Positions 17,668 to 26,245 of a stretch of DNA of 64,000 nt are shown here, one piece after another. Numbering within the stretch: the first letter of the stretch is position 1; each line of letters opens with the position of its first letter. A model generated the notes under the pieces. That model made no database searches, had not been told where the DNA came from, and worked only from the letters and a program-made list of their open reading frames with translations. The stretch is from an uncultured Eubacteriales bacterium (lineage in GTDB: Bacteria > Bacillota > Clostridia > Oscillospirales > CAG-272), in NCBI GenBank assembly GCA_900546695.1, contig URDX01000003.1, positions 62,001 to 126,000 on the forward strand, read 5' to 3'. A program made the translations under genes and the position numbers.

Positions 17668-18813
17668 TCAAATGATCTTATTTTTCGGTATATAGAAGGG
17701 TCGCGTTTCGGCTCCCGCAAGGGTTATATCGCTGCGGATCGTAGCGTATTTATCCGAGATAACGCTCGTCAGCGAAACATTCTCGCCGCACACGGTATTA
17801 TTCATAATAATACTGTTGCGTATATTACAGCCGCGCCCGACATGCACCCCGCGGAAGATGATGGAGTTTTCCACCTCGCCCTCGATAACGCAGCCATCTG
17901 CGATAAGCGTATTCCTCACCGACGACGACGGGCTGTAATAGGTAGGCGGCGAGTTGCGCACCTTTGTCAGTATCGGGCGCTTTTTTACCGCAAACAGCGC
18001 ACGGCGCACACGGGCGTCGGTGATAAGGTCCATGCTGTGACGGTAGTACGCCTCGATGGAATCGACGGCGGCATAGTACCCGTCAAAGTGGTACAGCGCT
18101 ATTCTTCCCGCCTCGCCGTGCTCGCGCAGCGTCCGCGCGATTATATCGCGAGTAAAGCTCGTATAGTTGTGCGATATCGACTCCGCAATGACGCGGCGCA
18201 GGGTCGATGTGCGCATTACGAGCATACCGAGGCTTTCAAAGCAATCCGCCTCGCTCTCGTACGGGTCGACGGCGAGCTCCGAAACAAAGCCGCTCTGCCC
18301 CTCATGGAACATAAGTCCGCTCGATGCCGCAGCGCGCCCCGGACTGAGACGGTGCGCGACTATCGTCATGCGCGCGTCGCGCTCGATATGCGCGGCAAGC
18401 ACCTCTGAGAGGTCGATATTGCATATAACGTCGGCATCCGCAAGGATAACATACTCATCCGGAATGCCCGCTATATAGTAGTTTACGCCCTTAAGCGACT
18501 CAAGGCGTGAAACGGAGGGAGAGCGCGTACCGTACGCCTGCGGCGTGACGTTAGGCGGCAGAAGCTTTATACCGCCGTTCGAGCGTGCAAGGTCCCAATC
18601 CTTGCCCGAGCCGATGTGATCCATGAGCGAGAGGTAGTTGTTATTAGTGATGACGCTGATATTGTTTATGTTCGAGTTTGTCATATTAGACAGTACAAAG
18701 TCGATAAAACGGTATCGGCATCCGTAGGGTACCGAGGCGATGGTCCGCCGATCGGTGAGCTCAGGGAGCTTTTCGTCATGGACATTTGAAAAAATAATTC
18801 CTGATGCAGCCAT
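17668..18813 (-). CDS. glgD: GlgD, regulatory-type subunit of ADP-glucose pyrophosphorylase
   Basis: A 381-aa GlgC paralogue typical of Bacillota, working with GlgC in a heteromer. It keeps the nucleotidyltransferase fold (PYGCRYRFIDFVLSNMTNS and GSGKDWDLARSNGG) and a C-terminal left-handed beta-helix (ENSIIFRGVHVGRGCNIRNSIIM). The N-terminus reads GIIFSNVHDEKLPELT, so the GGxGxRL pyrophosphorylase loop seen in GlgC is absent; this is the usual sign that GlgD is regulatory or non-catalytic. Strong GGAGG upstream; 17 bp after the glgC stop, so tightly co-transcribed. Confidence 0.95.
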   Translation of the reverse strand: MAASGIIFSNVHDEKLPELTDRRTIASVPYGCRYRFIDFVLSNMTNSNINNISVITNNNYLSLMDHIGSGKDWDLARSNGGIKLLPPNVTPQAYGTRSPSVSRLESLKGVNYYIAGIPDEYVILADADVICNIDLSEVLAAHIERDARMTIVAHRLSPGRAAASSGLMFHEGQSGFVSELAVDPYESEADCFESLGMLVMRTSTLRRVIAESISHNYTSFTRDIIARTLREHGEAGRIALYHFDGYYAAVDSIEAYYRHSMDLITDARVRRALFAVKKRPILTKVRNSPPTYYSPSSSVRNTLIADGCVIEGEVENSIIFRGVHVGRGCNIRNSIIMNNTVCGENVSLTSVISDKYATIRSDITLAGAETRPFYIPKNKII

Positions 18814-18830
18814 CTCTATCCTCCGTAGTT

Positions 18831-20051
18831 TTAATCTTCGGTCTTACGGGCATTGTGTGCCTCGACGTATTTTTCGTCTGCCATAGCGCCGCCGGGTATA
18901 ACCGAGCCCGGTTCGAGACGTATACCTCCGCCGAGAACGGTAACTTCTCCGCCGTCCTCCTTCGGCTCACCGACTGTCGAACCGTCGCCGATAACGGTAT
19001 CCGAATCAACGATGCTGTACTGTATCGCCGCACCCCTGCCTATCACAACGTCGTTCATGATTACGCTGTCGCGGACATATGCGCCGCGTTCGATGCGAAC
19101 TCCGCTCGAGAGCACGCAGTTCTCTACAACGCCGTCTATCTCGCAGCCCTCGGTAACGATACTGTTCGTCACATGCGCATCCGCGCCGAGATGCTGTGGC
19201 GGGCTCGCCTCGTTACGCGAATAGATGCGAAACTCGCTGTCGCGGAGATTGAACACAGGATACGAGCCGAGCAGGTCCATATTTGCCTCCCACAGACTCG
19301 CTATCGTTCCGACGTCCTTCCAGTAGCCGCTGAAGGGGTATGCGTACATCTTTCTGCCATCAGCGAGCATCGAGGGAATGACATTCTTTCCGAAGTCGTT
19401 CGACGAGCTCTTGTCCGCCTCGTCGCGGATAAGATACTCGCGCAGCAGCGAGGTATTGAAGATATATATGCCCATCGAGGCGTTATTGCTCTTAGGATGC
19501 TTCGGCTTTTCCTCAAAGTCGGTTATCCGCATATCCTCGTCGGTATTCATTATGCCGAAACGGCTAGCCTCCTCCATCGGTACACGCAGCACCGCGATGG
19601 TTGCATCCGCACCCGTTTTCTTGTGCGCCGCGAGCATCTTGGAGTAATCCATTTTATATATATGGTCGCCCGACAGAACAAGAACATAGTCGGGGTCGTA
19701 GCGGTCGATGAAACGCAGGTTCTGATATATCGCGTTAGCCGTGCCCTTGTACCACTGTCCGCCGCTCTTTGCCTGATACGGCGGGAGTACGGTCACTCCG
19801 CTCTGCGCACGGTCGAGATCCCACGGGCTGCCGTGACCTATGTACTCGTTAAGAACGAGCGGCTGATACTGCGTCAGCACTCCTACGGTATATATTCCCG
19901 AGTTGACGCAGTTCGACATCGGAAAGTCGATGATTCTGTATTTTCCGCCGAAGCTGACGGCGGGCTTTGCCGTTCTCTCGGTCAGCGCATAAAGTCTGCT
20001 GCCCTGACCGCCGGCAAGAAGCATTGCTACACATTCGGATTTTCTGTACAT
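18831..20051 (-). CDS. glgC: Glucose-1-phosphate adenylyltransferase catalytic subunit
   Basis: Forms ADP-glucose from glucose-1-phosphate and ATP, the committed step of bacterial glycogen synthesis. The 406-aa protein has the LLAGGQGSRL loop at residues 11-20, then KPAVSFGGKYRIIDFPMSNC and GTANAIYQN, and an intact C-terminal beta-helix. AAAGG before the ATG at 20051 lies inside the 3' end of glgB: the two genes overlap by 25 bp, so translation is probably coupled. The following glgD encodes its partner subunit. Confidence 0.97.
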   Translation of the reverse strand: MYRKSECVAMLLAGGQGSRLYALTERTAKPAVSFGGKYRIIDFPMSNCVNSGIYTVGVLTQYQPLVLNEYIGHGSPWDLDRAQSGVTVLPPYQAKSGGQWYKGTANAIYQNLRFIDRYDPDYVLVLSGDHIYKMDYSKMLAAHKKTGADATIAVLRVPMEEASRFGIMNTDEDMRITDFEEKPKHPKSNNASMGIYIFNTSLLREYLIRDEADKSSSNDFGKNVIPSMLADGRKMYAYPFSGYWKDVGTIASLWEANMDLLGSYPVFNLRDSEFRIYSRNEASPPQHLGADAHVTNSIVTEGCEIDGVVENCVLSSGVRIERGAYVRDSVIMNDVVIGRGAAIQYSIVDSDTVIGDGSTVGEPKEDGGEVTVLGGGIRLEPGSVIPGGAMADEKYVEAHNARKTED

Positions 20052-22156
20052 GGCGAATCCTTTCTCTTTTTATTTTTGCGTCCGCGTCCGCCCTCGTCCG
20101 CGCCGCGCATATTATCATTCACACTCGCGCTCGTATCGTCTGCGCTGCGTCCGTCCCCATCCGGATCATGCCCGATACCGTTCGCACCCGCATCCGACCT
20201 TTCAGACGATTTATGCGGTCGCGCGTTGTTGGAGGTCTTTTTCAGTATCTGTGCCGAGTATGCGGGAAGCAGCAGACGCAGCATGTGCACGCCGTCCGCA
20301 GTACGCTCGGTCTTTACAAGGTCGGAACCTATCTTTTCGCACCCGCCGAACTCGTAACTGTCCGAGTCGAGAATAATGCGGTATTTTCCCTGCCGCGGCG
20401 GCATAATCGGATAATCGGTGCGGTCTATGGGGGAGAAGTTTATCACAACGATGAGCTCTCCGCCGCGCCCGTCGAGCCGTCTGTATGCGACGACATTATC
20501 CTGCGCGCGGTCCGCCTCAAGCCACGAAAAACCGTCCCATCCGTCGTCTATCCGCCACAGCTCGGGCGAATCTATATACAGATGATTGAGCCTGCGCAGA
20601 TATCTCTGCATCTCGGCATGGCGCGGATACGACAGCATGAACCACTCGAGCTCGTTTTCGTAGTCCCATTCGCGGAACTGCGCAAACTCGGTGCCCATGA
20701 ACGTCAGCTTCTTTCCGGGCATGGTCATAAAAAACGTCATGAATGCGCGCATCATCGCGAATTTTTCGTCATACTCGCCGTACATCTTTCCGATGAGTGA
20801 GTGCTTACCGTGAACGACCTCGTCGTGCGACACGGGAAGGATGAAATTCTCGGAATATGCGTACATCATCGGGAAGGTGAGCTTTGAATGATGGTACTGA
20901 CGGTAGATGGGGTCCATCGAAACGTACTCGAACATGTCGTTTGCAAAGCCCATGTTCCATTTAAAGTTGAAGCCGAGCCCGTTTTCCGACACGGGCTTTG
21001 TAACGCCAGGGAATGCGGTGGATTCCTCCGCTATCATGAGCACGTCGGGAAGCTCTGCAAACACCGCTGAATTCAGCTTGCGGAAGAATGCGACAGCCTC
21101 GAGATTTTCGTTTCCGCCGTTTACATTAGGTATCCATTCGCCCGGTGCTCGGTCGTAATCGAGATACAGCATCGACGCAACTGCATCTATACGCAGCCCG
21201 TCCACATGATATTCACGCAGCCAGAACAGAGCATTAGAGATGAGAAAGCTCTGCACCTCACATCTGCCGACATCAAAGCAGCGCGTGCCCCAGCCCTTGT
21301 GCTCGCGTCGGTCGATGCCCTGATATTCGTAGAGCGGACCGCCGTCGAACTCGTACAGACCGTGCTCGTCCTTCGGAAAATGCGCGGGGACCCAGTCGAG
21401 TATAACGCCGATGCCGTACTCGTGCAGCTTATCGACGAAATAAGCAAAATCCTCGGGCGTGCCGAATCGTGAGGTCGGCGCGTAATATGAGCATATCTGA
21501 TAGCCCCATGAGCCGTCAAACGGGTGCTCCGCTATCGGCATCAGCTCGGCATGCGTATAGCCCATATCGCGAAGATACGGCGCAAGCATATCGGCAATAT
21601 CGCGATAGCCGAGATAATGCTCACCGTCTGCATTCGAAGCACCGTCCCGCGTGCGCCATGAGCCGAGATGCAGCTCATATATATTCATCGGAGAGGGATA
21701 GTAATGCTCACCGTCCGAGAACAGCTCGCGGCGGCGGGACATCCATTCGCCGTCGGAATGTGTAAGCAGCAGCGGAGAGGCAACGACGGACGCGGTATTT
21801 TCGAGCGTCTGCGATGCAAATGCGTACGGGTCGCTCTTAAGATGCGAGACCCCGCCGCGCGTCACGCGGAACTTGTAGTAGCTGCCGCGCAATCGGCTCT
21901 TTGACACGAATACGCATTCCCATATACCCTGTGATATCTTCTCCATCGGAACTCCCGCGTCCCATGAGCAAAAATCACCGACAAGCGTCACCGAATCGGC
22001 GTTCGGCGCCCATACGCGAAAGACATACTCATATCTGCCGCGGCGCGCCGCAAGCTCATGACAGCCGAGCAGCTCGTACGCGCGATAGTTCGTTCCCTGA
22101 TGAAAGAGGTAGACGGGCAGGTCCGTACCGACGTTGCTGTTCTTTCCCTTTTTCAT
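20027..22156 (-). CDS. glgB: 1,4-alpha-glucan branching enzyme
   Basis: GH13 branching enzyme that makes alpha-1,6 branches in glycogen. The 709-aa protein has the N-terminal CBM48-like module (YEYVFRVWAPNADSVTLVGDF) and the catalytic motifs DWVPAHFPKDEHG, GLRIDAVASMLYLDY with the nucleophile Asp, IAEESTAFPG with the acid Glu, and LPVSHDEVVHG. The last ~65 residues, after YSAQILKKTSNN, are Asp/Gly/Ser/Asn-rich with a basic end and are not part of the family fold; this tail also spans the glgC ribosome-binding site. AAAGG lies 13 bases before the ATG. First gene of the glg operon behind a strong promoter. Confidence 0.96.
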   Translation of the reverse strand: MKKGKNSNVGTDLPVYLFHQGTNYRAYELLGCHELAARRGRYEYVFRVWAPNADSVTLVGDFCSWDAGVPMEKISQGIWECVFVSKSRLRGSYYKFRVTRGGVSHLKSDPYAFASQTLENTASVVASPLLLTHSDGEWMSRRRELFSDGEHYYPSPMNIYELHLGSWRTRDGASNADGEHYLGYRDIADMLAPYLRDMGYTHAELMPIAEHPFDGSWGYQICSYYAPTSRFGTPEDFAYFVDKLHEYGIGVILDWVPAHFPKDEHGLYEFDGGPLYEYQGIDRREHKGWGTRCFDVGRCEVQSFLISNALFWLREYHVDGLRIDAVASMLYLDYDRAPGEWIPNVNGGNENLEAVAFFRKLNSAVFAELPDVLMIAEESTAFPGVTKPVSENGLGFNFKWNMGFANDMFEYVSMDPIYRQYHHSKLTFPMMYAYSENFILPVSHDEVVHGKHSLIGKMYGEYDEKFAMMRAFMTFFMTMPGKKLTFMGTEFAQFREWDYENELEWFMLSYPRHAEMQRYLRRLNHLYIDSPELWRIDDGWDGFSWLEADRAQDNVVAYRRLDGRGGELIVVINFSPIDRTDYPIMPPRQGKYRIILDSDSYEFGGCEKIGSDLVKTERTADGVHMLRLLLPAYSAQILKKTSNNARPHKSSERSDAGANGIGHDPDGDGRSADDTSASVNDNMRGADEGGRGRKNKKRKDSPCTENPNV

Positions 22157-22209
22157 ACAATTACCGTGACCTTTCTGTTATAAAAGCACCCATAATACTC
22201 CCTGATGCA

Positions 22210-22238
22210 ATTATATCATATTGTGCCGCAGTTTTCAA
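22210..22238 (-). promoter_or_regulatory. Sigma-A promoter of the glgBCDAP operon
   Basis: Minus strand: TTGAAA, 17-nt spacer, TATAAT preceded by TGA (extended -10). The -10 ends 53 bp before the glgB ATG. Confidence 0.9.
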
Positions 22239-22333
22239 GCATTTTTAACATTATGCACACGTTTTTTTAATTTCGCACCCGCAATTTGATGCCGCAGACG
22301 TTCGGCATTGTATTTATATGGCAGTGATATTTT

Positions 22334-22366
22334 AAAAAATACCGCTCGGAATGACCCGAGCGGTAT
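22334..22366 (-). terminator. Intrinsic terminator of gdhA
   Basis: Minus strand: ATACCGCTCGG, 5-nt loop, CCGAGCGGTAT followed by TTTTT, 11 bp past the gdhA stop. Confidence 0.93.
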
Positions 22367-22376
22367 AAAAGCAATA

Positions 22377-23726
22377 TTAGTATGCAACACCCTGCGCGAG
22401 CATAGCGTCAGCAACCTTGACAAAGCCCGCGATGTTTGCGCCTGCAACAAGATCGCCCTCGCAGCCGTAATCCTTAGCAGCCTTGGATGCAGCGGTATAG
22501 ATGTTGACCATGATGTCGTGCAGTCTCTTGTCGACATCCTCAAAGGTCCAGGAGAGACGGATGGAGTTCTGGCTCATCTCAAGACCGGATGTGGCAACGC
22601 CGCCTGCGTTTGCAGCCTTAGCGGGAGCAAAGAGCAGACCCGCCTGCTGGAATGCGTTGATAGCCTCGGTGGTAGAAGGCATGTTAGCACCCTCCGCAAC
22701 AGCCTTGCAGCCATTTGCGATAAGTGCCTTAGCGGAGTCGAGATTGATCTCGTTCTGCGTAGCACAGGGGAGCGCGATGTCGCACTTAACTGTCCAGATG
22801 CCGGAACAGCCGGGAGTGAAGGTTGCGCCGGGAACACGCTTAGGATACTCGGAAATCCTTGCGCGCTCGACCTCCTTGATCTGCTTCATTACCGCAAGAT
22901 CAATGCCCTTTTCATCATATACATATCCGGAGGAATCGCTCATGGCAACTACCTTAGCACCGAAAGACGCAGCCTTCTCTGCAGCGTAGATAGCAACATT
23001 ACCCGAGCCGGAGATTACAACGGTCGAACCGTCGAACGAAAGTCCCGCATGCTCAAGCATCTCACGGGTGAAGTAGCACAGACCGTAGCCGGTAGCCTCG
23101 GTTCTTGCGAGCGAGCCGCCGAAGGTAAGTCCCTTACCGGTAAGAACGCCGGTGAACTCGTTGCGCAGTCTCTTGTACTGACCGAAGAGGAAGCCTATCT
23201 CGCGTCCGCCTACGCCGATATCACCGGCGGGTACGTCGGTGTCGGCGCCGATGTGCTTGGAAAGCTCGGTCATGAAGCTCTGGCAGAAGCGCATAATCTC
23301 TCCGTCGCTCTTGCCCTTGGGGTCGAAGTCGGAGCCGCCCTTGCCGCCGCCCATGGGGAGACCGGTGAGCGAGTTCTTGAAGGTCTGCTCGAAGCCGAGG
23401 AACTTCATAATAGACTCGTTTACGGACGGATGGAAGCGCAGACCGCCCTTATACGGACCGATAGCAGAGTTGAACTGTACACGGTAGCCCTTGTTGACCT
23501 GAACGTTTCCGTTGTCATCTACCCAGCTCACGCGGAACTTGATGAGTCTTTCGGGCTCGACCATACGCTCGGCGATGTTCGCCTTAACATAGTCGGGGCG
23601 GCGCTCGATAACGGGCTCGATGGTGGTCAGGACCTCTTCAACAGCCTGAAGAAATTCGGGCTGGTCGGGGTTCTTCTCGCAGGTCTTCTTGTAAACCGAT
23701 GCAAGATATTCGTTTTTGATTGCCAT
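22377..23726 (-). CDS. gdhA: Glutamate dehydrogenase, NADP-type hexameric family
   Basis: Reversible reductive amination of 2-oxoglutarate with ammonium; cytoplasmic hexamer. The 449-aa protein has the NADP-type N-terminus (EYLASVYKKTCEKNP), the substrate-site block GPYKGGLRFHPSVNES, the GLPMGGGKGGSDFDP loop with a catalytic-region Lys, and the dinucleotide-binding segment VVISGSGNVAIYA. I start it at MAIKNEY because GGGAGGG lies at good spacing; a longer frame to 23753 is unlikely. It has its own promoter and terminator and is therefore monocistronic. Confidence 0.96.
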   Translation of the reverse strand: MAIKNEYLASVYKKTCEKNPDQPEFLQAVEEVLTTIEPVIERRPDYVKANIAERMVEPERLIKFRVSWVDDNGNVQVNKGYRVQFNSAIGPYKGGLRFHPSVNESIMKFLGFEQTFKNSLTGLPMGGGKGGSDFDPKGKSDGEIMRFCQSFMTELSKHIGADTDVPAGDIGVGGREIGFLFGQYKRLRNEFTGVLTGKGLTFGGSLARTEATGYGLCYFTREMLEHAGLSFDGSTVVISGSGNVAIYAAEKAASFGAKVVAMSDSSGYVYDEKGIDLAVMKQIKEVERARISEYPKRVPGATFTPGCSGIWTVKCDIALPCATQNEINLDSAKALIANGCKAVAEGANMPSTTEAINAFQQAGLLFAPAKAANAGGVATSGLEMSQNSIRLSWTFEDVDKRLHDIMVNIYTAASKAAKDYGCEGDLVAGANIAGFVKVADAMLAQGVAY

Positions 23727-23781
23727 AATAATCCCTCCCTGATTTATCATCATAAATTACAGCTTGACTTAATATAAATTG

Positions 23782-23810
23782 ATTATACTACAAAGGCTTT
23801 GAAATTGCAA
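23782..23810 (-). promoter_or_regulatory. Sigma-A promoter of gdhA
   Basis: Minus strand: TTGCAA, 17-nt spacer, TATAAT; the -10 ends 55 bp before the gdhA ATG. Confidence 0.85.
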
Positions 23811-23968
23811 TACCAAAATCGTAAAAATTCATAATTCTTTACACAGCGTACATATGCGCCCGAATTCTGAATTTTTCGTACATGCGCCGCTGCATATCAT
23901 TTCCATTAAAAAGCATCTACAGCGCACAAAAGGCATCGTCGGCACACAAAAAGCATCGGAGGTCTGAT

Positions 23969-25576
23969 ATGTTTCAAGAACTTAAATGCAAGGTTTGCGG
24001 CAGGATAGGAAAAAAGGGGCTCGTATTTCTGCGCGGCGCGGCAATGCTAACCGTCTGCTCGCTGCTGATGCGGACGGTAGGTGTCGGCTTTAACGTCTAT
24101 ATAACAGGGGTGCTCGGCGCGGGCGGCGTAGGGCTTTTTTCGCTGATTACCTCCGCATACGGCTTCTTTTCCACCTTTGCGCTCTCCGGCGTAAACCTTG
24201 CAGCATCAAAGCTCTGCGCGGAGGGCATCGGACACGAATGCGCAGATGAGGTGCGCGGCGTGATGCGGCGCTGTCTCACATACTCGCTCTGCTTCGGCGG
24301 CTGCGCTACGCTGCTCATGCTCGCCCTCTCATATCCAATCGGTGTTTATCTTATCGGCGACCCGGGGACAGTGCGCTCGCTGCGTGTGCTTGCGCCCAGT
24401 CTGATCCCGCTCTCGCTCTCGTCCGGCATATACGGGTATCTGCACGCGGTGCGTCGGGTCGGCAAGAGCGCTCTGCTGCAGATAAGCGAACAGCTTGCAC
24501 GGATACTGCTGACGGTGCTTCTCTTCCGTGCGCTCATCCCGTCGGGCGCGTCGGAAGCGTGTGTTCTCGTTTCGCTCGGCATAACGGTGAGCGAGCTGCT
24601 TGCATTCTCAGCGGGCATCGTCATATTCCGACACGATATCACCCGCCATCTCCCGCCGGGCGGCAGTCATATCGGCGGGCTCACGCGGCGGGTGCTGTCG
24701 ATATCGCTCCCCATGGCGTTCAGCTCATATATGCGCTCGGGGCTGCTAACGCTTGAGCATATGCTTATCCCGTCGGGTCTGCGGCGCTTCGGCAGCGGCA
24801 GCGAGGGAGCACTCGAGCAGTACGGCATCCTGCACGGAATGGCTTTTCCCGTTATTCTCTATCCGCAGGTGCTGCTCGCATCGGTCTCGGGGCTGCTCGT
24901 GCCCGAGGTCTCGGAGGAAGCGGCGCGCGGCAACGGCGAAAGGATAGAACGCATCGCGCATACCGTGCTGCGGCTCACACTCGCCTTTTCGATAGGCACG
25001 GCGGGGGTATTTCTCGTGTTCGGCAGCCCGCTCGGGCAGCTGCTGTACAACAACGCCGACTCAGGCAGATATATTCTGCTGCTCGCGCCGCTCATCCCCG
25101 TAATGTACCTTGACAGCACCGTTGACGGAATGCTCAAGGGGCTCGGTGAGCAGCTGTATTCGATGAAGGTAAATATCCTTGATTCCGCCATGAGCGTAGT
25201 TCTTGTTCTGCTTCTGCTGCCGCGCTTCGGCACGGCGGGATATATCCTCACCGTCTACATAACCGAGCTGCTGAACGGGGCGCTGAGTCTGATACGTCTG
25301 ATGTGCATCATCCGCCCGCGGCTCAGCTTTCCCCTCGATATCTGCACTCCCGTCGCTGCAGCATGCACCCTTACCGTGCTATGCCGCACCGCGCCCGTCA
25401 GTGTATTAATCGGCTCGCTCGGCAGCTCGACGGTCGGCATCTGCGCGCTCATAACCGCATATATTGTGCTGTACTCCGCCGCCGTATTTCTTCCGACGGC
25501 GCTGCTGCGCAAAAAAAGACGCGGCGGATGCACGGAAATTTCGGAAAAAGGTCTTTTAATAAGTTCAAAGCTGTGA
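23969..25576 (+). CDS. SpoVB-like oligosaccharide/lipid-linked precursor flippase (MOP superfamily)
   Basis: A 535-aa polytopic membrane protein with about 12-14 hydrophobic segments, matching the polysaccharide-transport/SpoVB branch of the MOP flippases. Recognisable features are RGAAMLTVCSLLMRTVGVGFNV at the first helix, GAGGVGLFSLITSAYGFFS, and the mid-protein SISLPMAFSSYMRS start of the second repeat. Members move lipid-linked sugars across the membrane, in spores or in cell-wall growth. GGAGG before MFQELKC at 23969 decides the start. The N-terminal segment before the first helix has a CxxC (CKVCGR). The stop overlaps the putative tsaE promoter. Confidence 0.88.
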   Translation: MFQELKCKVCGRIGKKGLVFLRGAAMLTVCSLLMRTVGVGFNVYITGVLGAGGVGLFSLITSAYGFFSTFALSGVNLAASKLCAEGIGHECADEVRGVMRRCLTYSLCFGGCATLLMLALSYPIGVYLIGDPGTVRSLRVLAPSLIPLSLSSGIYGYLHAVRRVGKSALLQISEQLARILLTVLLFRALIPSGASEACVLVSLGITVSELLAFSAGIVIFRHDITRHLPPGGSHIGGLTRRVLSISLPMAFSSYMRSGLLTLEHMLIPSGLRRFGSGSEGALEQYGILHGMAFPVILYPQVLLASVSGLLVPEVSEEAARGNGERIERIAHTVLRLTLAFSIGTAGVFLVFGSPLGQLLYNNADSGRYILLLAPLIPVMYLDSTVDGMLKGLGEQLYSMKVNILDSAMSVVLVLLLLPRFGTAGYILTVYITELLNGALSLIRLMCIIRPRLSFPLDICTPVAAACTLTVLCRTAPVSVLIGSLGSSTVGICALITAYIVLYSAAVFLPTALLRKKRRGGCTEISEKGLLISSKL

Positions 25577-25582
25577 TATAAT
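25554..25582 (+). promoter_or_regulatory. Extended -10 promoter for tsaE
   Basis: TGATATAAT (extended -10 with perfect TATAAT at 25577-25582) and a weak TTTTAA at -35 with a 17-nt spacer. It overlaps the stop codon of the preceding flippase gene. Confidence 0.65.
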
Positions 25583-25640
25583 TACAGGAGTAACATACGT
25601 CGGCGGCATACCGCACGGCGGTAGGATACGGGAGGATATT

Positions 25641-26141
25641 ATGTCGGAGATGGTAATAGCAAAGCTGCACTCGCAGACCGAGACGGATACACAATCGCTC
25701 GGCGCGGAGCTCGGCAGACGTATTCTCTCGCTGCTCGACGGCAGCGCCGAATCCGACGAACAGACCGCATACAATGCACTCGGTGACCGAACACCGTTCG
25801 TTGCGATGTTCGGCGAGCTCGGCTCGGGAAAGACCGTTTTTATCCGCGGTATGGCATCAGTGCTCGCGCCCGAAGCACATATTCAGAGTCCGAGCTATAC
25901 GATAGTCAACGAATATCGCGGTGACCCCGTCGACCTCTGCCACTTCGATATGTACCGCATAAGCGGCGAGGATGACCTGTATTCCATCGGCTTTTACGAC
26001 TACTCCGACTGCGTGATGGCAGTCGAATGGAGCGAGCGTATCCTGTACGCGCTCCCGCCGTTTTATTATAAGGTAGAATTCGCGCCGTACAGCGGCGACG
26101 GCAGAGATATCACCGTCTCGCTCGTCACGCAGCGCACATAA
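25641..26141 (+). CDS. tsaE: tRNA t6A37 biosynthesis ATPase TsaE
   Basis: Small ATPase needed, with TsaB, TsaC and TsaD, for threonylcarbamoyladenosine at position 37 of ANN-decoding tRNAs. Walker A is GELGSGKT at residues 58-65, followed by SPSYTIVNEYRG and HFDMYRISGEDDLYSIGFYDY, the typical TsaE blocks, and VEWSERI near the C-terminus. The 166-aa protein has a ~45-residue N-terminal part, slightly longer than usual. GGGAGG precedes the ATG at good spacing. tsaB follows 101 bp downstream, consistent with a shared complex. Confidence 0.95.
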   Translation: MSEMVIAKLHSQTETDTQSLGAELGRRILSLLDGSAESDEQTAYNALGDRTPFVAMFGELGSGKTVFIRGMASVLAPEAHIQSPSYTIVNEYRGDPVDLCHFDMYRISGEDDLYSIGFYDYSDCVMAVEWSERILYALPPFYYKVEFAPYSGDGRDITVSLVTQRT

Positions 26142-26214
26142 TAAACCACCACAAGCCGCACGGCGACGACAGCATTTCTTCGCCTCGCCGCGCAGCAGCG
26201 ACATGACAAAAAAC

Positions 26215-26245
26215 AGGAGAGCCCGGACGGGCATAATCTATAATG
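26215..26245 (+). promoter_or_regulatory. Hairpin-spacer ribosome binding site of tsaB
   Basis: AGGAGA (26215-26220) is 22 nt from the ATG, but GCCC-GGAC-GGGC (26221-26232) can fold in between and leaves an effective spacing of about 10 nt. Confidence 0.6.

Noticed and set aside
18804..20357. 517-codon open frame antisense to glgC and the end of glgB
   Set aside because: Shadow of two conserved genes; no motif.
22308..23777. 489-codon open frame antisense to gdhA
   Set aside because: Fully overlaps gdhA and its terminator and promoter; composition (Leu/Ala/Gly/Asp-rich) without recognisable domain.
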